Below, piece after piece: positions 10,351-21,640 of a stretch of 64,000 nt of DNA (within the stretch, counting starts at the first letter, position 1; every line of letters begins with the position of its first letter). The position numbers and the translations under genes are program-made. The notes under the pieces are model-generated. The model saw nothing but the letters and a program-made list of their open reading frames with translations, did no database searches and was not told the origin of the DNA. This DNA comes from Mytilus californianus (taxonomy: Eukaryota > Mollusca > Bivalvia > Mytilida > Mytilidae). The DNA is taken from NCBI RefSeq assembly GCF_021869535.1, contig NW_026262593.1, positions 53,989,318 to 54,053,317 of the forward strand. Reading direction: 5' to 3'.

Positions 10351-10492
10351 GAAATAATTCTATCATACCATGCTCTACGCTCATTTTAACATGGGTATAC
10401 CTTGCTAACGCTTGGTTTAAAAATTTTAACAAATATAATGCCTACCTATGTTAAAATGAGCATTGAGCATGGCATGAAAGAATTATTTCTTT
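10351..10492. repeat. inverted-repeat (hairpin) element
   Basis: GAAATAATTCTATCAT...CATGCTCTACGCTCATTTTAACATGGG (10,351-10,395) is mirrored by ATGTTAAAATGAGCATTGAGCATG...GAATTATTTC (10,448-10,489). Arms are about 45 bases and the loop about 50. Confidence 0.75.
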
Positions 10493-10564
10493 TTATAAAT
10501 AAAAGTTGGTTTGAAACATTATAACGTCCAATATCTTCGTCTTCGTAGAACAACCTAAGTGGCA

Positions 10565-11000
10565 ATTTAGCCCGTGAAAAATGACAATGAGACAGCTTTC
10601 CATCAGAGACCAAATGACGTTAAAGTTAACAAATATAGAACACCGTATGGTATCCAACAATGTGAAACGCCCATACGGCATAGCAAGCTAAAAAAAGTCC
10701 CCGAAATGAAAACTGTAAAAAAAAAACTAATGTGAAAACTAACGACCTGATTTATGTACAAAATAAAAAACGAAAAGCAAATACATGTATGATATACAGC
10801 AACAAAAGACAACCACCGATTTACAGGCTCCTGGATTCGGTACTGGCACATACAGAATTGCGGGGTTGAACGTGTAAGCGCCCCCCCCCCCCCCCAAAAA
10901 AAAAAACAAACAAAAAAAAACAAGAAAAAAACTGGTATAACTGCAAAACATATGAACAAACTATAAAATTCAGTGAGTTGAAAAAGGCTTAACTCATTTG
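10565..11000 (+). repeat. diverged mussel repeat with poly-C/poly-A tract
   Basis: GACAATGAGACAGCTTTCCATC, CAGAGACCAAATGACGTTAA and CACCGTATGGTATCCAACAA follow the 9.53-kb copy at a lower match. 10,879-10,930 holds a run of C followed by runs of A, prone to slippage. Confidence 0.65.
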
Positions 11001-11097
11001 ATTACAGAGCCCCTATAGTAAATCTGCGATTGGTGGCTGTTTCTGTTTTTTCGTCTTTTATTGAATTTTATGATGGTATACGATATAGTTACATTCT

Positions 11098-11330
11098 ATC
11101 AGTGGCGGATCCAGGGGGTAGAGGGAGTACGCTGACCCCCCCCCCTTTTTGGTGGCTAGAAATAATTATTTTATCATGTTTTTTACGATTTATTTATGAT
11201 TTTTTATTTAGCATAAAATCGTAAAAAAAAGTTCCCCTTGCTACGCTCGGCGGTATAAAATCCGTTTATACGCCCTTTCAAAAATCATGGCCTCGGTTCG
11301 CCCTTGCATATTGACAATTTCAAACTTGAC
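11098..11330 (+). repeat. GTGGCGGATCC-type dispersed element
   Basis: AGTGGCGGATCCAGGGGGTA, a C-run, CTTTTTGGTGG and then CTTGCTACGCTCGGCGG. A reverse fragment, TCTGGATCCGCCACT, is at about 29,279-29,293. It resembles a repeat common in marine invertebrates, but no class is assigned. Confidence 0.45.
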
Positions 11331-12129
11331 CAACGTGCTTAAATTGTAGAACATTTGTCAATGTACGATCGATAATCATTATACAATGAAGAGATAAACC
11401 TATATATAATAGTTGTACTATATAGGGCAGTTGTTAACAACTTGATACTAGTGCATTAAAGAATTTGTTAATGTTAAAAAAAAGAGGGGGAAAAAAAGAG
11501 ATAAAACATCTTTTATTTATAAAAATAATCATCATTGCAATTTCCGGATGGCCTAAGACTATTATACTAATTTGTACTTAGTATTATTGTAACAAGGAAG
11601 GGTAAACAGATTTTTAACGCACTATTATTGTGATCCTTTGCGCCGCATGGAAATTCTTTTTCTTGGGTGATTCTGCATGCATATACATTTGTCTTATTCT
11701 CTTGCTTTATAATGAACGTTTAGTTTCAGAATATTTATTTTCAAACGATCATACTGTCTCCTCTTTTAAGTAGAGCGGAACATTAAGATAACCATTTTGT
11801 TGTCCCAGAAAATCACATATCAAGTGTGCGTCCTTAAATTTTCAAGGCCCGTACACTATTTAAGTTTGAACACTTGAATTTACATAGTTGATATAAAAAA
11901 ATCTAATTGCGTTACAAAACCTTCATTTCTGTTTAATTTTTCCTTTTTTTTTTTAATACAAAACAAAATTGAAATTTGCTTTGTTCTAATATAGCAGGAA
12001 TTCAAGTGTTTACGGATTCAAAAAGGTTATAAGTTACCCTCTGAAAGAAAATGTTTTTCAACGATCCCTCAAACTGCTGTTGAACGCCATATTTTAATTT
12101 TCGTCATGCGATTATGCATTATTTTCTAT
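11331..12129. other. no gene seen
   Basis: AT-rich with small homopolymer runs. Nothing recognisable on either strand. Confidence 0.4.
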
Positions 12130-12640
12130 GACAAAACCGGTCTGCTTTGTGAAATTTAAGGACAAAACCGGGTCGTACACATTGACAAAACCGGTTGCTT
12201 CAATTTTGACATAACCCACTTCTTTCATTTCATGTACAGACATGCAAATATTGAGGTGTTCATACTGACAAGTCTTGAAATCTCCGTGTTAATATCTTTC
12301 TTTCCGTACCTTTCTTTCCGTACAATGCGCTCAATTTGACGAGAAATTAAACAAATTCGAGGCAGGGTTCACTCAATTCACCATTTTGATGTTCCTTTTT
12401 AATTATTTTTCCTTAAATCTAGAACGGTGGTAGAAAATATTGCATCACACTATCGAAAAATAGTTATATGTGTATGTATATTCTTCAATATCAATAAAAC
12501 AGCATATAAATAAACAGAATTTCTACCTTTCTCTGTCTGTTGATTGTCCGTCGCCGTACCTGACATTAGATACTATTGAGTCCAAACATTTTTCGCCGGG
12601 GTAGTTTAGACACAGTGCTCTATTCACTTTGCGTCTTCAT
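12130..12640 (-). repeat. inverted repeat pair, right arm
   Basis: Reverse complement of 8,740-9,235 with scattered mismatches and small indels. Extra ACAAAACCGGT motifs (12,133-12,200) correspond to the GGACCCGGTTTTG motifs ending the left arm. The arms enclose about 2.9 kb. Confidence 0.8.
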
Positions 12641-13726
12641 CGGAATTCAATTTGACCGATAGCTATGAATATTCATACTTCAAACATTCACAAGATATAT
12701 CTCTATGAGACGCAACAAAGAGATCGTATCCTGGAAGAGGGGCGAAGGATACCAGAGGGAAAGTCAAACTCATAGAACCCGTACGTAAACAAAACAAAAT
12801 ATCTATGAAAAAACAGCTGCATTTACAAAGCGAACCTATAAAAACAATAAGGTCGTTCCCACGTTGGGATAGACTTTTTTAAAAATAGATAAAATTTTGC
12901 CCGATAACCCCAACTTTTGTTTTCACAATTATATCTGACATAGTTTTTTAGCTATTTTTTAAACTTTTATAAAATCCAATGTTTTTAAAAGAAACAAAGT
13001 GCCAATATTTGATATAGGAAAAAACCTAAAAAGAAGAATTTCCCGCCGCCAAATGCACTATTGCTTTTACTTCTACAGTTTATAATGTACATTTTTTTAT
13101 GTATTGGCCTTTTGTACACGTTTGAATATGCTTGTATGGTTGATTTGAATATGTTAACATGAACTTTTCTTTATCGATTGGAAGCTGCTGTGATCATTAT
13201 ATGAATAAACATTTACGAATATATTACTCTTTCAAAAAAACCTTCTATACTCACTTTATTTAACTATGTTAATGACTGTTTCAATATCATATTTACATTT
13301 ATTTCATATCGGTTAAGAATTAGCTTCTCTTATTGGATAAAAAGGGGCCACATGACATTCTTTATTCTTCAGTAATAAATTTCATCGGTCATTAACAGAA
13401 TAAAACGGACCAGAAAACCTGTCATTAACGGACTTGTTCATGTTAATGACCGGTGGGGCGTGGTTTCTCTGTTTAGAGAGATGTCCCGTGAATAAAACAT
13501 TTTCCTGTTTTCAATTTTATATTTAAGTTGTTGAATTGTTTACCATATGTTTTCGTAAATTATAAAATTAAAGAAAACTTAAATGACTGGCAGTGACTTA
13601 TAGCTACATGTATTACTACTACTGGTCTTCACTCTTTGCTATATAAATCGTACAATAAATCGAGTTTGCTTTAAACCTTTTAAATTGATGAGAATTTTTA
13701 AAAACATGGTTCCTCAATGAAATACA
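12641..13726. other. no gene; degraded repeat near 12.85-13.06 kb
   Basis: 12,850-13,060 shares TATAAAATCC, AAAGTGCCAATATTTGATATA and ATTTCCCGCC with 57,430-57,720. 13,390-13,455 has a small inverted GTCATTAAC / GTTAATGAC motif. Otherwise unremarkable. Confidence 0.45.
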
Positions 13727-13914
13727 CATAATAGTTATTGAAGAACTGGTCAGTATCGTGATACATGGACTGCCCGTAGGACAGATGTAATGACTGCAAC
13801 AGCGATAATGACCTCGCCTACGACTCAGTCATTATCACTGTCTTAGTCAATACAACTGTCCTGTGGGCAGTCCATATATCGCGATATTGACAAGTTTTTC
13901 TATAACTATTATGT
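13727..13914. repeat. long hairpin (MITE-like) element
   Basis: ATAATAGTTATTGAAGAACT...ATACATGGACTGCCCGTAGGACAG is mirrored by CTGTCCTGTGGGCAGTCCATAT...TCTATAACTATTAT. Arms are about 60 bases plus a second inner palindrome (GATAATGAC / GTCATTATC). Confidence 0.8.
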
Positions 13915-14534
13915 AAGTAAGTATCTGTGATGAGGGTTTACCAATTTTCTTTGCTGGAGAAATATGTCCTGTGTTCTAAAGTCGATAATCAAATATTGGT
14001 GCTATCATAACAAATGTAAATTTATATTGTTACTTTTAATCAAAATATGCAACATATATTTGATCTTTTTGGAAATACTAAACGCTAATATAACGTATTT
14101 TTACTGTATCAACTGTTTGTCTAGTAGATCAAACCATGTCATCGAATAGACCTGATGCCGAGAATCATACAGAACAACAGTGCTTTTATTTCATTAATTT
14201 TGTCAAAAATGATTTGGCAAGGTGTTTCTTTATAAAAAAAATACTTGTTTAATATAAAAAAAAAAGTCTACTTCAAAGTATGTACATCATAAGCCTCTCA
14301 TGTCGAATAGCTAGTCAAATAAAGGTGAGGTGAGAGTTATTTTTTTTTATTCGTGTTGAAGGCCTAAATGTGATTTTGAGATGAAAAACAGTAATACATT
14401 TGCCATTTTGTTTTGCCATTTGTGTATGGTTTGCTGTGCATGTACTGATTTTGTGTCATGGATTGATACCCAAAATACTTTGCTTATTCTATTATGGTTA
14501 TCACTTAACCCTCTTCCGTCTGGTAAATTAAACA
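13915..14534. other. no feature seen
   Basis: AT-rich. The frames at 13,964-14,149 and 14,381-14,569 carry no recognisable domain. Confidence 0.35.
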
Positions 14535-14800
14535 TAATTGTTTGCACCTGTCCTAAATCAGGAATCTGATGTTCAGTAGTTATTGTTTGTTGATGTGGTT
14601 CATAAGGGTTTCTCGTTTTTTTATATAGATTAGACCGTTTGTTTTCCCGTTTGAATGGTTTTACACTAGTATTTTTTGGGGGCCCTTTATAGCTTGCTTG
14701 TTGAAGACCGTACTTTGACCTATAATGGTTTACTTTTATAAATTGTGGCTTGGATGGAGAGTTGTCTTATTGGCATTCATACCACATCTTCCTATGTCTA
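14535..14800 (-). repeat. mussel GAAGATGTGG repeat, reversed
   Basis: TCAGGAATCTGATGTTCAGTAG, CATAAGGGTTTCTCGTTTTT, GGGGGCCCTTTATAGCTTGC, GAAGACCGTACTTTGACC and CATACCACATCTTCC: the full reverse of the 3.47-kb copy. Confidence 0.85.
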
Positions 14801-15309
14801 TGTAAAGCGGACAATACAAAATAACACTCGCTATATTTTGTTGTGCAATCCGGTCGGAATCACACTCTCCTGCAACTTTTGTTTTAAGGGCTCATGGATG
14901 GCATTATGGAAGCATCATGTCTCACCTTATTTGACACGCATTCATTTTTTTCTATTATAATCCACATTTCTACTGCTATTCAATATGTACTAAATTTCCA
15001 GTGGCTAACCCAAATTTTCAGGCGTTTACCTACGTTGCAGGATATACCTTTTACATTTATTGTGAATTTGTTCTCGTCCTAAATATTACTTAACATTTGC
15101 GACCGGACGCTATATAATGTACAATCAATCAAACTGTTTGTGATGTTCTGTGCTGTCTGTCGTTGTTGGGAGTTGTTCGTCGTTATTCTGCATGTTGTGT
15201 GGACTATTAAATTATTTGTTTGTGCATTTCTCTCTGATGAGTGTTCTTGTGTGTGTTTGTGCTGTATTTCTGTCACACATAGATGTTATTTTAGCGATAT
15301 TTTTTACCA
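14801..15309. other. no gene seen
   Basis: Small open frames on both strands (15,079-15,337) overlap each other in a T/G-rich stretch and show no domain. Confidence 0.35.
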
Positions 15310-15445
15310 TAGTTATATAAGCGGAAGATTTGGCTAGCCATAAAACCAGGTTCAACCGACCTATTTTTTCTCAAAATGTTCTGTACCAAGTCAGGAATAT
15401 GACAGTAGTTATCAAATAGTTCGGGCTTTTTTTTTATGATGGCGT
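15310..15445 (+). repeat. Penelope-like 3' tail fragment
   Basis: GGCTAGCCATAAAACCAGGTTCAACC and AATGTTCTGTACCAAGTCAGGAATATGACAGT match the tail that follows a reverse transcriptase fragment at 53.2-54.0 kb. Confidence 0.65.
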
Positions 15446-16735
15446 TTGTTTTTGTTGCACTTCATACAAATACAATGAAACAGTGATATCAAAATTTGAA
15501 AAGTTTATATTTTTTGCAAGGCTGCATGAATTTCTAACGAACATTCTTGAATCAAAAGTAAGTTAATGAATTTAACTTTATGACTACTCCATACGCTATT
15601 AAGGGATGCCAAAAATCAGTTTGCATTTAGTTGAAGACAAATTATGAAACGAAATGGCCAATTTGCCAAAAAAAAGCTAAATCCAATCAATGTGTCGCAG
15701 TATTTAAAACACGACTAAGCAACCCTATATTTGTTCGCATTAATTACACATTTACTTTGAGAATCATTTGTAACCAATAGCACGTTGCAAAAGGTCATTC
15801 GACTGGAAATTGTTATATTTAAAGATCTTTATACATTGTTATAAGGATAGCGAAATTACGAATAGTAGTTTTATCAAAATGAAAAATAGATACTATTATT
15901 AAGATAAATATATATGGAAATTGAATAAATATTTGTCTAAATGAGTATATATGGGAAGATGCGTAGATATAAATACTATTTGTAATTATTAATAATAGGA
16001 ATTTACTCATTCTCAAATGCAATTGCGTGATCCATGTTTTGCTTTTCTTGTCAATTTAGAGTTTTATATAAAAGATGTTAGCTAATCAAGTTTGTTTAAA
16101 TGGATGACAATAAATTGAAAAAAATAAAGTGTTAGCATGAAAATAAGCTTTGATAAGCATATTAAATGTTAAAACACAATATTCGTAAGATATAAACATA
16201 CAAAAACTACTTGTGTGACACATATTGTATATCTGCGTCACAGAAATTGCAGGAAGTTTCCACTTGTCTTTAACCATATCTCTTAGTCTTTTGCTTGAAT
16301 GTGAGATTTATGAATACAACTTATCCCTTTATTCTAATTGCATGTGCAGGAGCTGGTTACTGTTCGGAAACTTCTCGGTTCAACCTGTACTGTTGACTTG
16401 GGTCGTGTCGCTTTAAAGCACGCCAACATGTGACAGTGAACACATGCTGATATCGTGGACAAACCTTTAATTTGTCTTCTCCTGCAATCCTTTTATTCCA
16501 TTTGTTAGATTTTAAATACTAGTACGAGAAAACATCTTTTGCTCACAGTTAACTTTCAACACAAATACTGAACAGTTCTGTTTATTGATTGCTACAATAT
16601 AGGGACATTTGGTGTAACAAAAATAATAATACAAAACTTTTCGTAACATAAAATTTATAGCATTTGCATGTAGGATAATTGAAAAAAAAATTGTTTTTAT
16701 TCACACTAATAAAAATAGTACACTGACGTATGGAT
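15446..16735. other. no gene seen
   Basis: About 1.3 kb of AT-rich DNA. No repeat family or domain recognised. Confidence 0.4.
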
Positions 16736-16739
16736 GTCC

Positions 16740-17165
16740 ATTTATTTCGTAATACATGTATATAGCGAACCGATTGGTTTAGGGCGCTTAATTCAGGAAA
16801 GACGGTGTTGTCTCAACGTCACAAAAGCAGGTGTTCTAATCTCGCTGAAAAAAGTACAATATTTTTTAGGTCTCACATTTTTTGTTTTACTTTCATTTTT
16901 GATCATAACTGTATTTTGTACTGTAGCATCATTGTTCCGGGTTAACTCAGCAATTGTTGACGTCATCGTCGCTGCAGTAGTTACCGGAAAAGCAATCCGT
17001 TTGTCTCACAGGCTAAACTAAAATTTCAAGTTTTGCTGCCGCGGTCGATCATAAACCTTATTCGGCCTCCCAGAATAAAAACAAAATAGCCGTGAAGAAT
17101 AGCAATGTGTGCTAAGTATAACGTTAAAGAACAATTAAAATAACCAATCAATCAATCATTTGATC
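16740..17165 (+). repeat. tRNA-derived SINE-like element
   Basis: The head has an A-box-like TTGGTTTAGGGCG and a B-box-like GGTGTTCTAATCTCG. The tail has GGCCTCCCAGAATAAAAAC, AACGTTAAAGAAC and CCAATCAATCAATCATTTGATCGATC. The open frame at 16,734-17,021 is thus probably not a gene. Confidence 0.55.
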
Positions 17166-17835
17166 GATCAAGGTATCTAACTTGTGCCTCAATGCTCCTG
17201 AAGAGCATGATATTGTACTAACCATGGAAGGAACATTGACGTCCTAACCTTAATCAACCAAATATGACCAGTTTACTTACTCTTATAATTGAAAGACTCA
17301 AAACAAGATGCCACGGTGTTAACAGATGTAAAAAAAAATCATTCTTTTCGGTAAGGTATTACAAAACGAACTGTAGATACCATGCACCCTTTACACTCTG
17401 GAAGGGACATGCTATGTTCTCTTGTCTGCTTATTTAACAATGACAGTGTGATTTGCAATGTTAAAGACGACAAGATCAAGGTCCGACTTGTTAATCTGAG
17501 AATATGAAAAATGCATCATCTGCAATGTGAACTAAATGCAAAAAAACTTTATATCCATTAAGTGAAGAAAGATCCAGTTCTAATATTTGGTTGAACTTAT
17601 AACAAATCAGAAAAGATGTGCATTACTACAATACGCATGATAGGCTAACACTCTTTTATAAAATAAAATGTATGTATATATATATATATTAATAAACTCA
17701 ATATTCTTATACAATAAACCATAAAAAAATAACTGTGTCTCAAGTTAATACTATATTTATTGTCTAAATTTTCATTATCACCGACTTCAATTTTGTCTTG
17801 TCGATTATGTCAATGCCTTTTAATTGAGAACACAT
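17166..17835. other. no gene seen; short TA run at 17,674-17,688
   Basis: AT-rich with a short TA microsatellite. No recognisable coding sequence. Confidence 0.35.
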
Positions 17836-18180
17836 TTTAGATTATGTTTCCAGATATTATAAATATCTTGAGGAGCTTTAAGCGTTTTGTTATATTTTAT
17901 TGAAATCCCAATTTTCCAAAGAGTCCATTTAGAATTTATGCTAATTGTGTTTAGAAAATTATCACATTTGAGTATTTCTGTGTTCTTACCTAACAGCATG
18001 TCCTTTTCAACAAAAATATTATCTATGTTTCATTTGAAAAGTGTTTCTGGGAGCTTGTTTAAAATTAACTGTGATATAGTACAACTGAAAAATAAGTGTT
18101 GCAGGGTTTCTATGTTGTTGAAAATCTATTTTGTCACTTACATGCAAAACGTTCTCTTAGTAGACAGCCAATAATGACTC
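17836..18180 (-). pseudogene. LINE ORF2 C-terminal fragment
   Basis: On the minus strand one frame reads ETLQHLFFSCTISQLIL, the zinc-knuckle-like pattern found downstream of the reverse transcriptase in non-LTR retrotransposons. It continues in the same frame through one stop to NSKWTLWKIG and IYNIWKHNLKCVLN, then TAA, typical of a LINE C-terminus. No upstream reverse transcriptase domain is kept. Clade not assigned. The open frame on the opposite strand (17,887-18,174) is its shadow. Confidence 0.55.
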
Positions 18181-18690
18181 AACAAATCATAACCCTGTTT
18201 AAACAACTTTCAACTGATAATCTCATGAAGGAAATCGAGTGTGCCTCTAATCGTTTTATTTGTATTTATAATGACAGTAATTATTAAAAATGTTCAAACA
18301 ATCATTAATACATATGATATCAAAACAGCTGGTACATACAACTTCAAAATACAAAATAACAATTTAATTGAAGACCAATTCATAAGAAATAAATGTACAA
18401 AAAGATTTTTCTTTCAGATTCCATACTTCAAGAATCAAGAATTACAAGATCACATATCTTGATTGACTACAACAATTTCATGCGCATTTAACGTGGCATT
18501 CTTTTGAAATTCATGTCAGCAAAATTTGACTGTTTACACCTTACAATCTGCAAAAATATACTAAAAAGTATTAAATGTAGCATTGTAGCAAAAAATATAC
18601 GTAACAGTTTACGTTTTCAGGAAAATATTAATACTTTTTATAAAGTTGTCATTATATGTCTCAGACGTAAAAATAAAACTGAGAAGCGAA
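18181..18690. other. no gene seen
   Basis: AT-rich with short open frames lacking domains. Confidence 0.35.
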
Positions 18691-19620
18691 TAATACAGAT
18701 CATAAAATTGAGAATGGAAATGGGGAATGGGTCAAAGAGACAACAACCCGAACATAGAGCAGACAACAGCCAAAGTCCACTAATGGGACTTCAATGCATC
18801 GAGAAACTCCCGCACCCGGAGGAGTCCTTCAGCTGGTCCCTGAACAAATATGTATACTAGTTTAGTGATAACAAACGTCATTCTACACAAGAAACTCGAA
18901 TTAAAAATCATACAAGACTAACAAAGGCCAGAGGCTTCTGACTTGGGACAGGCGCAAAAATGCGGCGGGGTTAAACATGTTTTTGAGATCTCAACCCTCC
19001 CCCTATACCTCTAGCCAATGTAGAAAAAACAAACACACAACAATACGCACAGTAAAACTCAGTTTAAGAGAAGTCCAAGTCCGATGTTAGAATAGGTAAC
19101 AAAAGAAACTAAACAAAATGACAATAGTACATAATTTAACAAAGGACTACTAGCAGTAACTGACATGCCAGCTCCAGACTTCAATTAAACTGATTGAAAG
19201 ATTATGTCTTCATCATATGAATATCAAGCACAATCCCTCCCGTAAGGGGTTTAGTATTATGCAATCATAAAATATATGAGCAGAACATAACCCGTGTCAT
19301 GCCAACAACTAGTTTTAGAATAAATGTGTTTAATTCCGATGCAAAGACCCTATAAGCTAATCAATATGAATGGTACACAAAATTACCACTTGAATTAAAT
19401 TGTCAAGCGGACACCAAGAGCCACACTGGATGTCGGACGTAGCAACAGCTGTGTTATTAGTAAGTCATATGACTGCCTTTGTACATTTCGAAGGACTAAT
19501 TATAAAATTATTAGGCTACTTGATAAGAACTGAACATAAATTATCGTTTGTAAGATAGTATGAAAAAATGACCCACAAATTGCATACAGACAATAACAGT
19601 GCAATAAAGCCTTTGTTTAG
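18691..19620 (+). repeat. dispersed mussel repeat (GGGAATGGGTCAAAGAGACAAC type)
   Basis: AATGGGTCAAAGAGACAACAACCCGA, CAGCCAAAGTCCACTAATGG, CATGCCAGCTCCAGACTTC, CAATCCCTCCCGTAAGGGG, GATGCAAAGACCCTATAAG. A second, shorter copy is at 51,620-51,850. It overlaps the frame at 18,504-18,860, which is therefore not a gene. Confidence 0.7.
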
Positions 19621-20409
19621 AAAAGGTGAAAAATGATAGTGTGTCTAGATGAATTCATCCGCCCTTCAAAATATCAAACGGTCCTATTAGCTTTGCATGC
19701 AAGGATTTACACTGGAACAGTCACGAAGAACAGGCAAACATACATGTAGTTGTGTTAATTCAACAACATATATTTAATACAATACAGGTAAAAATTTGAA
19801 ATACACTGAACTAAATAAAACAAAAATATCTAAATATTTACATTTTATCAAATAGATATTTACACATTGGCCATTGTATAATTTGAGACACCGTTTTCTT
19901 TATATGTAAACATTGTTTACACTACGGTAAGGTTTATAATAACTGAGAAAGATAAGTACTGTAATATTTGATTAAAAGATAACCACATATTCATGGACTT
20001 ATAAGAACCTTTTTATTCAGAAAAATAACACATTCGAATAAGCCACAGATGTATATACATAGGGTTATCTACGACCTATATGTCAAAATATATAACTAAA
20101 GTTAACCGTTCTATGTTCTACAAAAATAGAGTATCGACAATAATGGACGAGTTGCACATATATTTTCTAAACGACGGAGAAAAGACTATCATAAGTATTC
20201 AAGTATATTGAAATATCAAAATTAAGAAAATCATGAGAAAAATCATAAAAAAAATCAATAATTGGAGGTGCATAACTTAATTTAAATATACGAACATTCT
20301 AAGAAGTTTCAATGTTCTTAGATACAAGCTTAGTAGCAGTGAATAGACAAATTTGGAAAATTTATCGGTAAAAAATCAAGATCTAAGAGTGGTTACAAAT
20401 TGGTGTTGG
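19621..20409. other. downstream flank of the ankyrin gene, nothing seen
   Basis: AT-rich. No repeat or gene recognised. Confidence 0.35.
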
Positions 20410-20525
20410 GCGTAAAAGTTTCGAGCACGACTATCGTAATTAGACTCAGAAATCAATAAATACATAACTGGATTTGGTGTTTCAAGCAAACATTTTGTAC
20501 TTCGCGTACTGGGTAAAGTTTTATA
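20410..20525 (+). repeat. 110-base dispersed repeat, copy 2
   Basis: GCACGACTATCGTAATTAGACTCAGAAATCAAT...TTTGGTGTTTCAAGC...TTCGCGTACTGGG...AAGTTTTAT matches 4,250-4,365. Confidence 0.6.
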
Positions 20526-20739
20526 ACCCTAGTTTTAGGTATTTGTATGGAAATTTTGACCAAAAAGAGACTGACGGAATGATGGGTCGAAAACTATATA
20601 CTTGTTCCCTGTTGTATTCATAGTTTTTATAACTTTAAAGTCGCATTTATTTTACATTTTATGCGAGAGCAATCATCCATTCATTATGTATTGACTGGTC
20701 TATGGGAGCTAAACTATTCTTAACGGAAGAGAAATCTTC

Positions 20740-21640
20740 AATCACTCTTCAATAAATGGTTTGGAATGTTCACGCATCAAAGAAACGATACCATTGTATC
20801 CTAGTTTTCTGGTAATTTATTTTGGTGGTAAAAGAGATTCACCAACACTGGCACGTATATAGTAATCTGCTCCTTCCGACAGTAACATTATGACTGTATC
20901 TATATTATCTTAAAAACAATCTATAAAAAAAACTCCAGAATTTCCTCTCTTATTAATGTATGCCTTATTGTCTAGATTCAGCTTTACTATATCTACATGA
21001 TTCTTCTCACTAGCAATAAACAGGGGAGACGTTTCCTTATCTGTACACTGGTTAACGTCTGCCTTGTTGTCAAGCAACAATTTTTCTACACCTGCATGAT
21101 TCTCCAGACGAGCAATAAAGGGTAGATTTTCCAGTATCTATACACTTGTTTATGTCTACATTGTTATCAAGTAACAGCTTTGCTATATCTACACAATTCT
21201 CCTGAAAAGCCATGAACAGAAGTAATATTTTACTATTTCCACACTTACTAATGGCTGCCGTGTTTGCAAGTAATATCTGTACTATAACTTTTTGATTCTC
21301 CTTACAAGCATTAAACAAGGAAGATATTCCATCATTGTTACACTTAATACTTTCAGTCTGATTGTAAAGTCACAACCCTACAAGATACACATAATTCATA
21401 TCACAAGCCGTGAAAAAGGGAGACGTTTTTTAGTCTGTACATTAATCAATGTCTACCGTCTACCTTATGGTCAAGTAACAGTTTTACCACATCGACATGA
21501 TTCTGCTGACGAGCAACACACAGGGGAAATTCTCAAACATCTGTACAGTGGTTAACGTCTGCCTTGTTGTAAAGCAACAGTTTTACTACATCTGCATGAT
21601 TCTGCAGACAAGCAATAAACAGTAGTATCTGTACACTTAT
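20740..21640 (-). pseudogene. decayed 3' end of the ankyrin array
   Basis: Ankyrin units remain readable only in pieces that change frame: FNACKENQKVIVQILLANTA, NCVDIAKLLLDNNVDINKC, and near 20,890 TVIMLLSEGADYYIRA then IVSLMREHSKPF, which resembles a terminal ankyrin and C-terminal cap. Deletions and stops are frequent. Decay is clearly heavier here than in the 41-repeat stretch. Confidence 0.75.

Noticed and set aside
10603-10959. Overlapping minus-strand frames with poly-Gly/Phe
   Set aside because: Produced by the poly-C/poly-A tract and mussel repeat.
16734-17021. 95-codon frame
   Set aside because: Coincides with a tRNA-headed SINE-like element.
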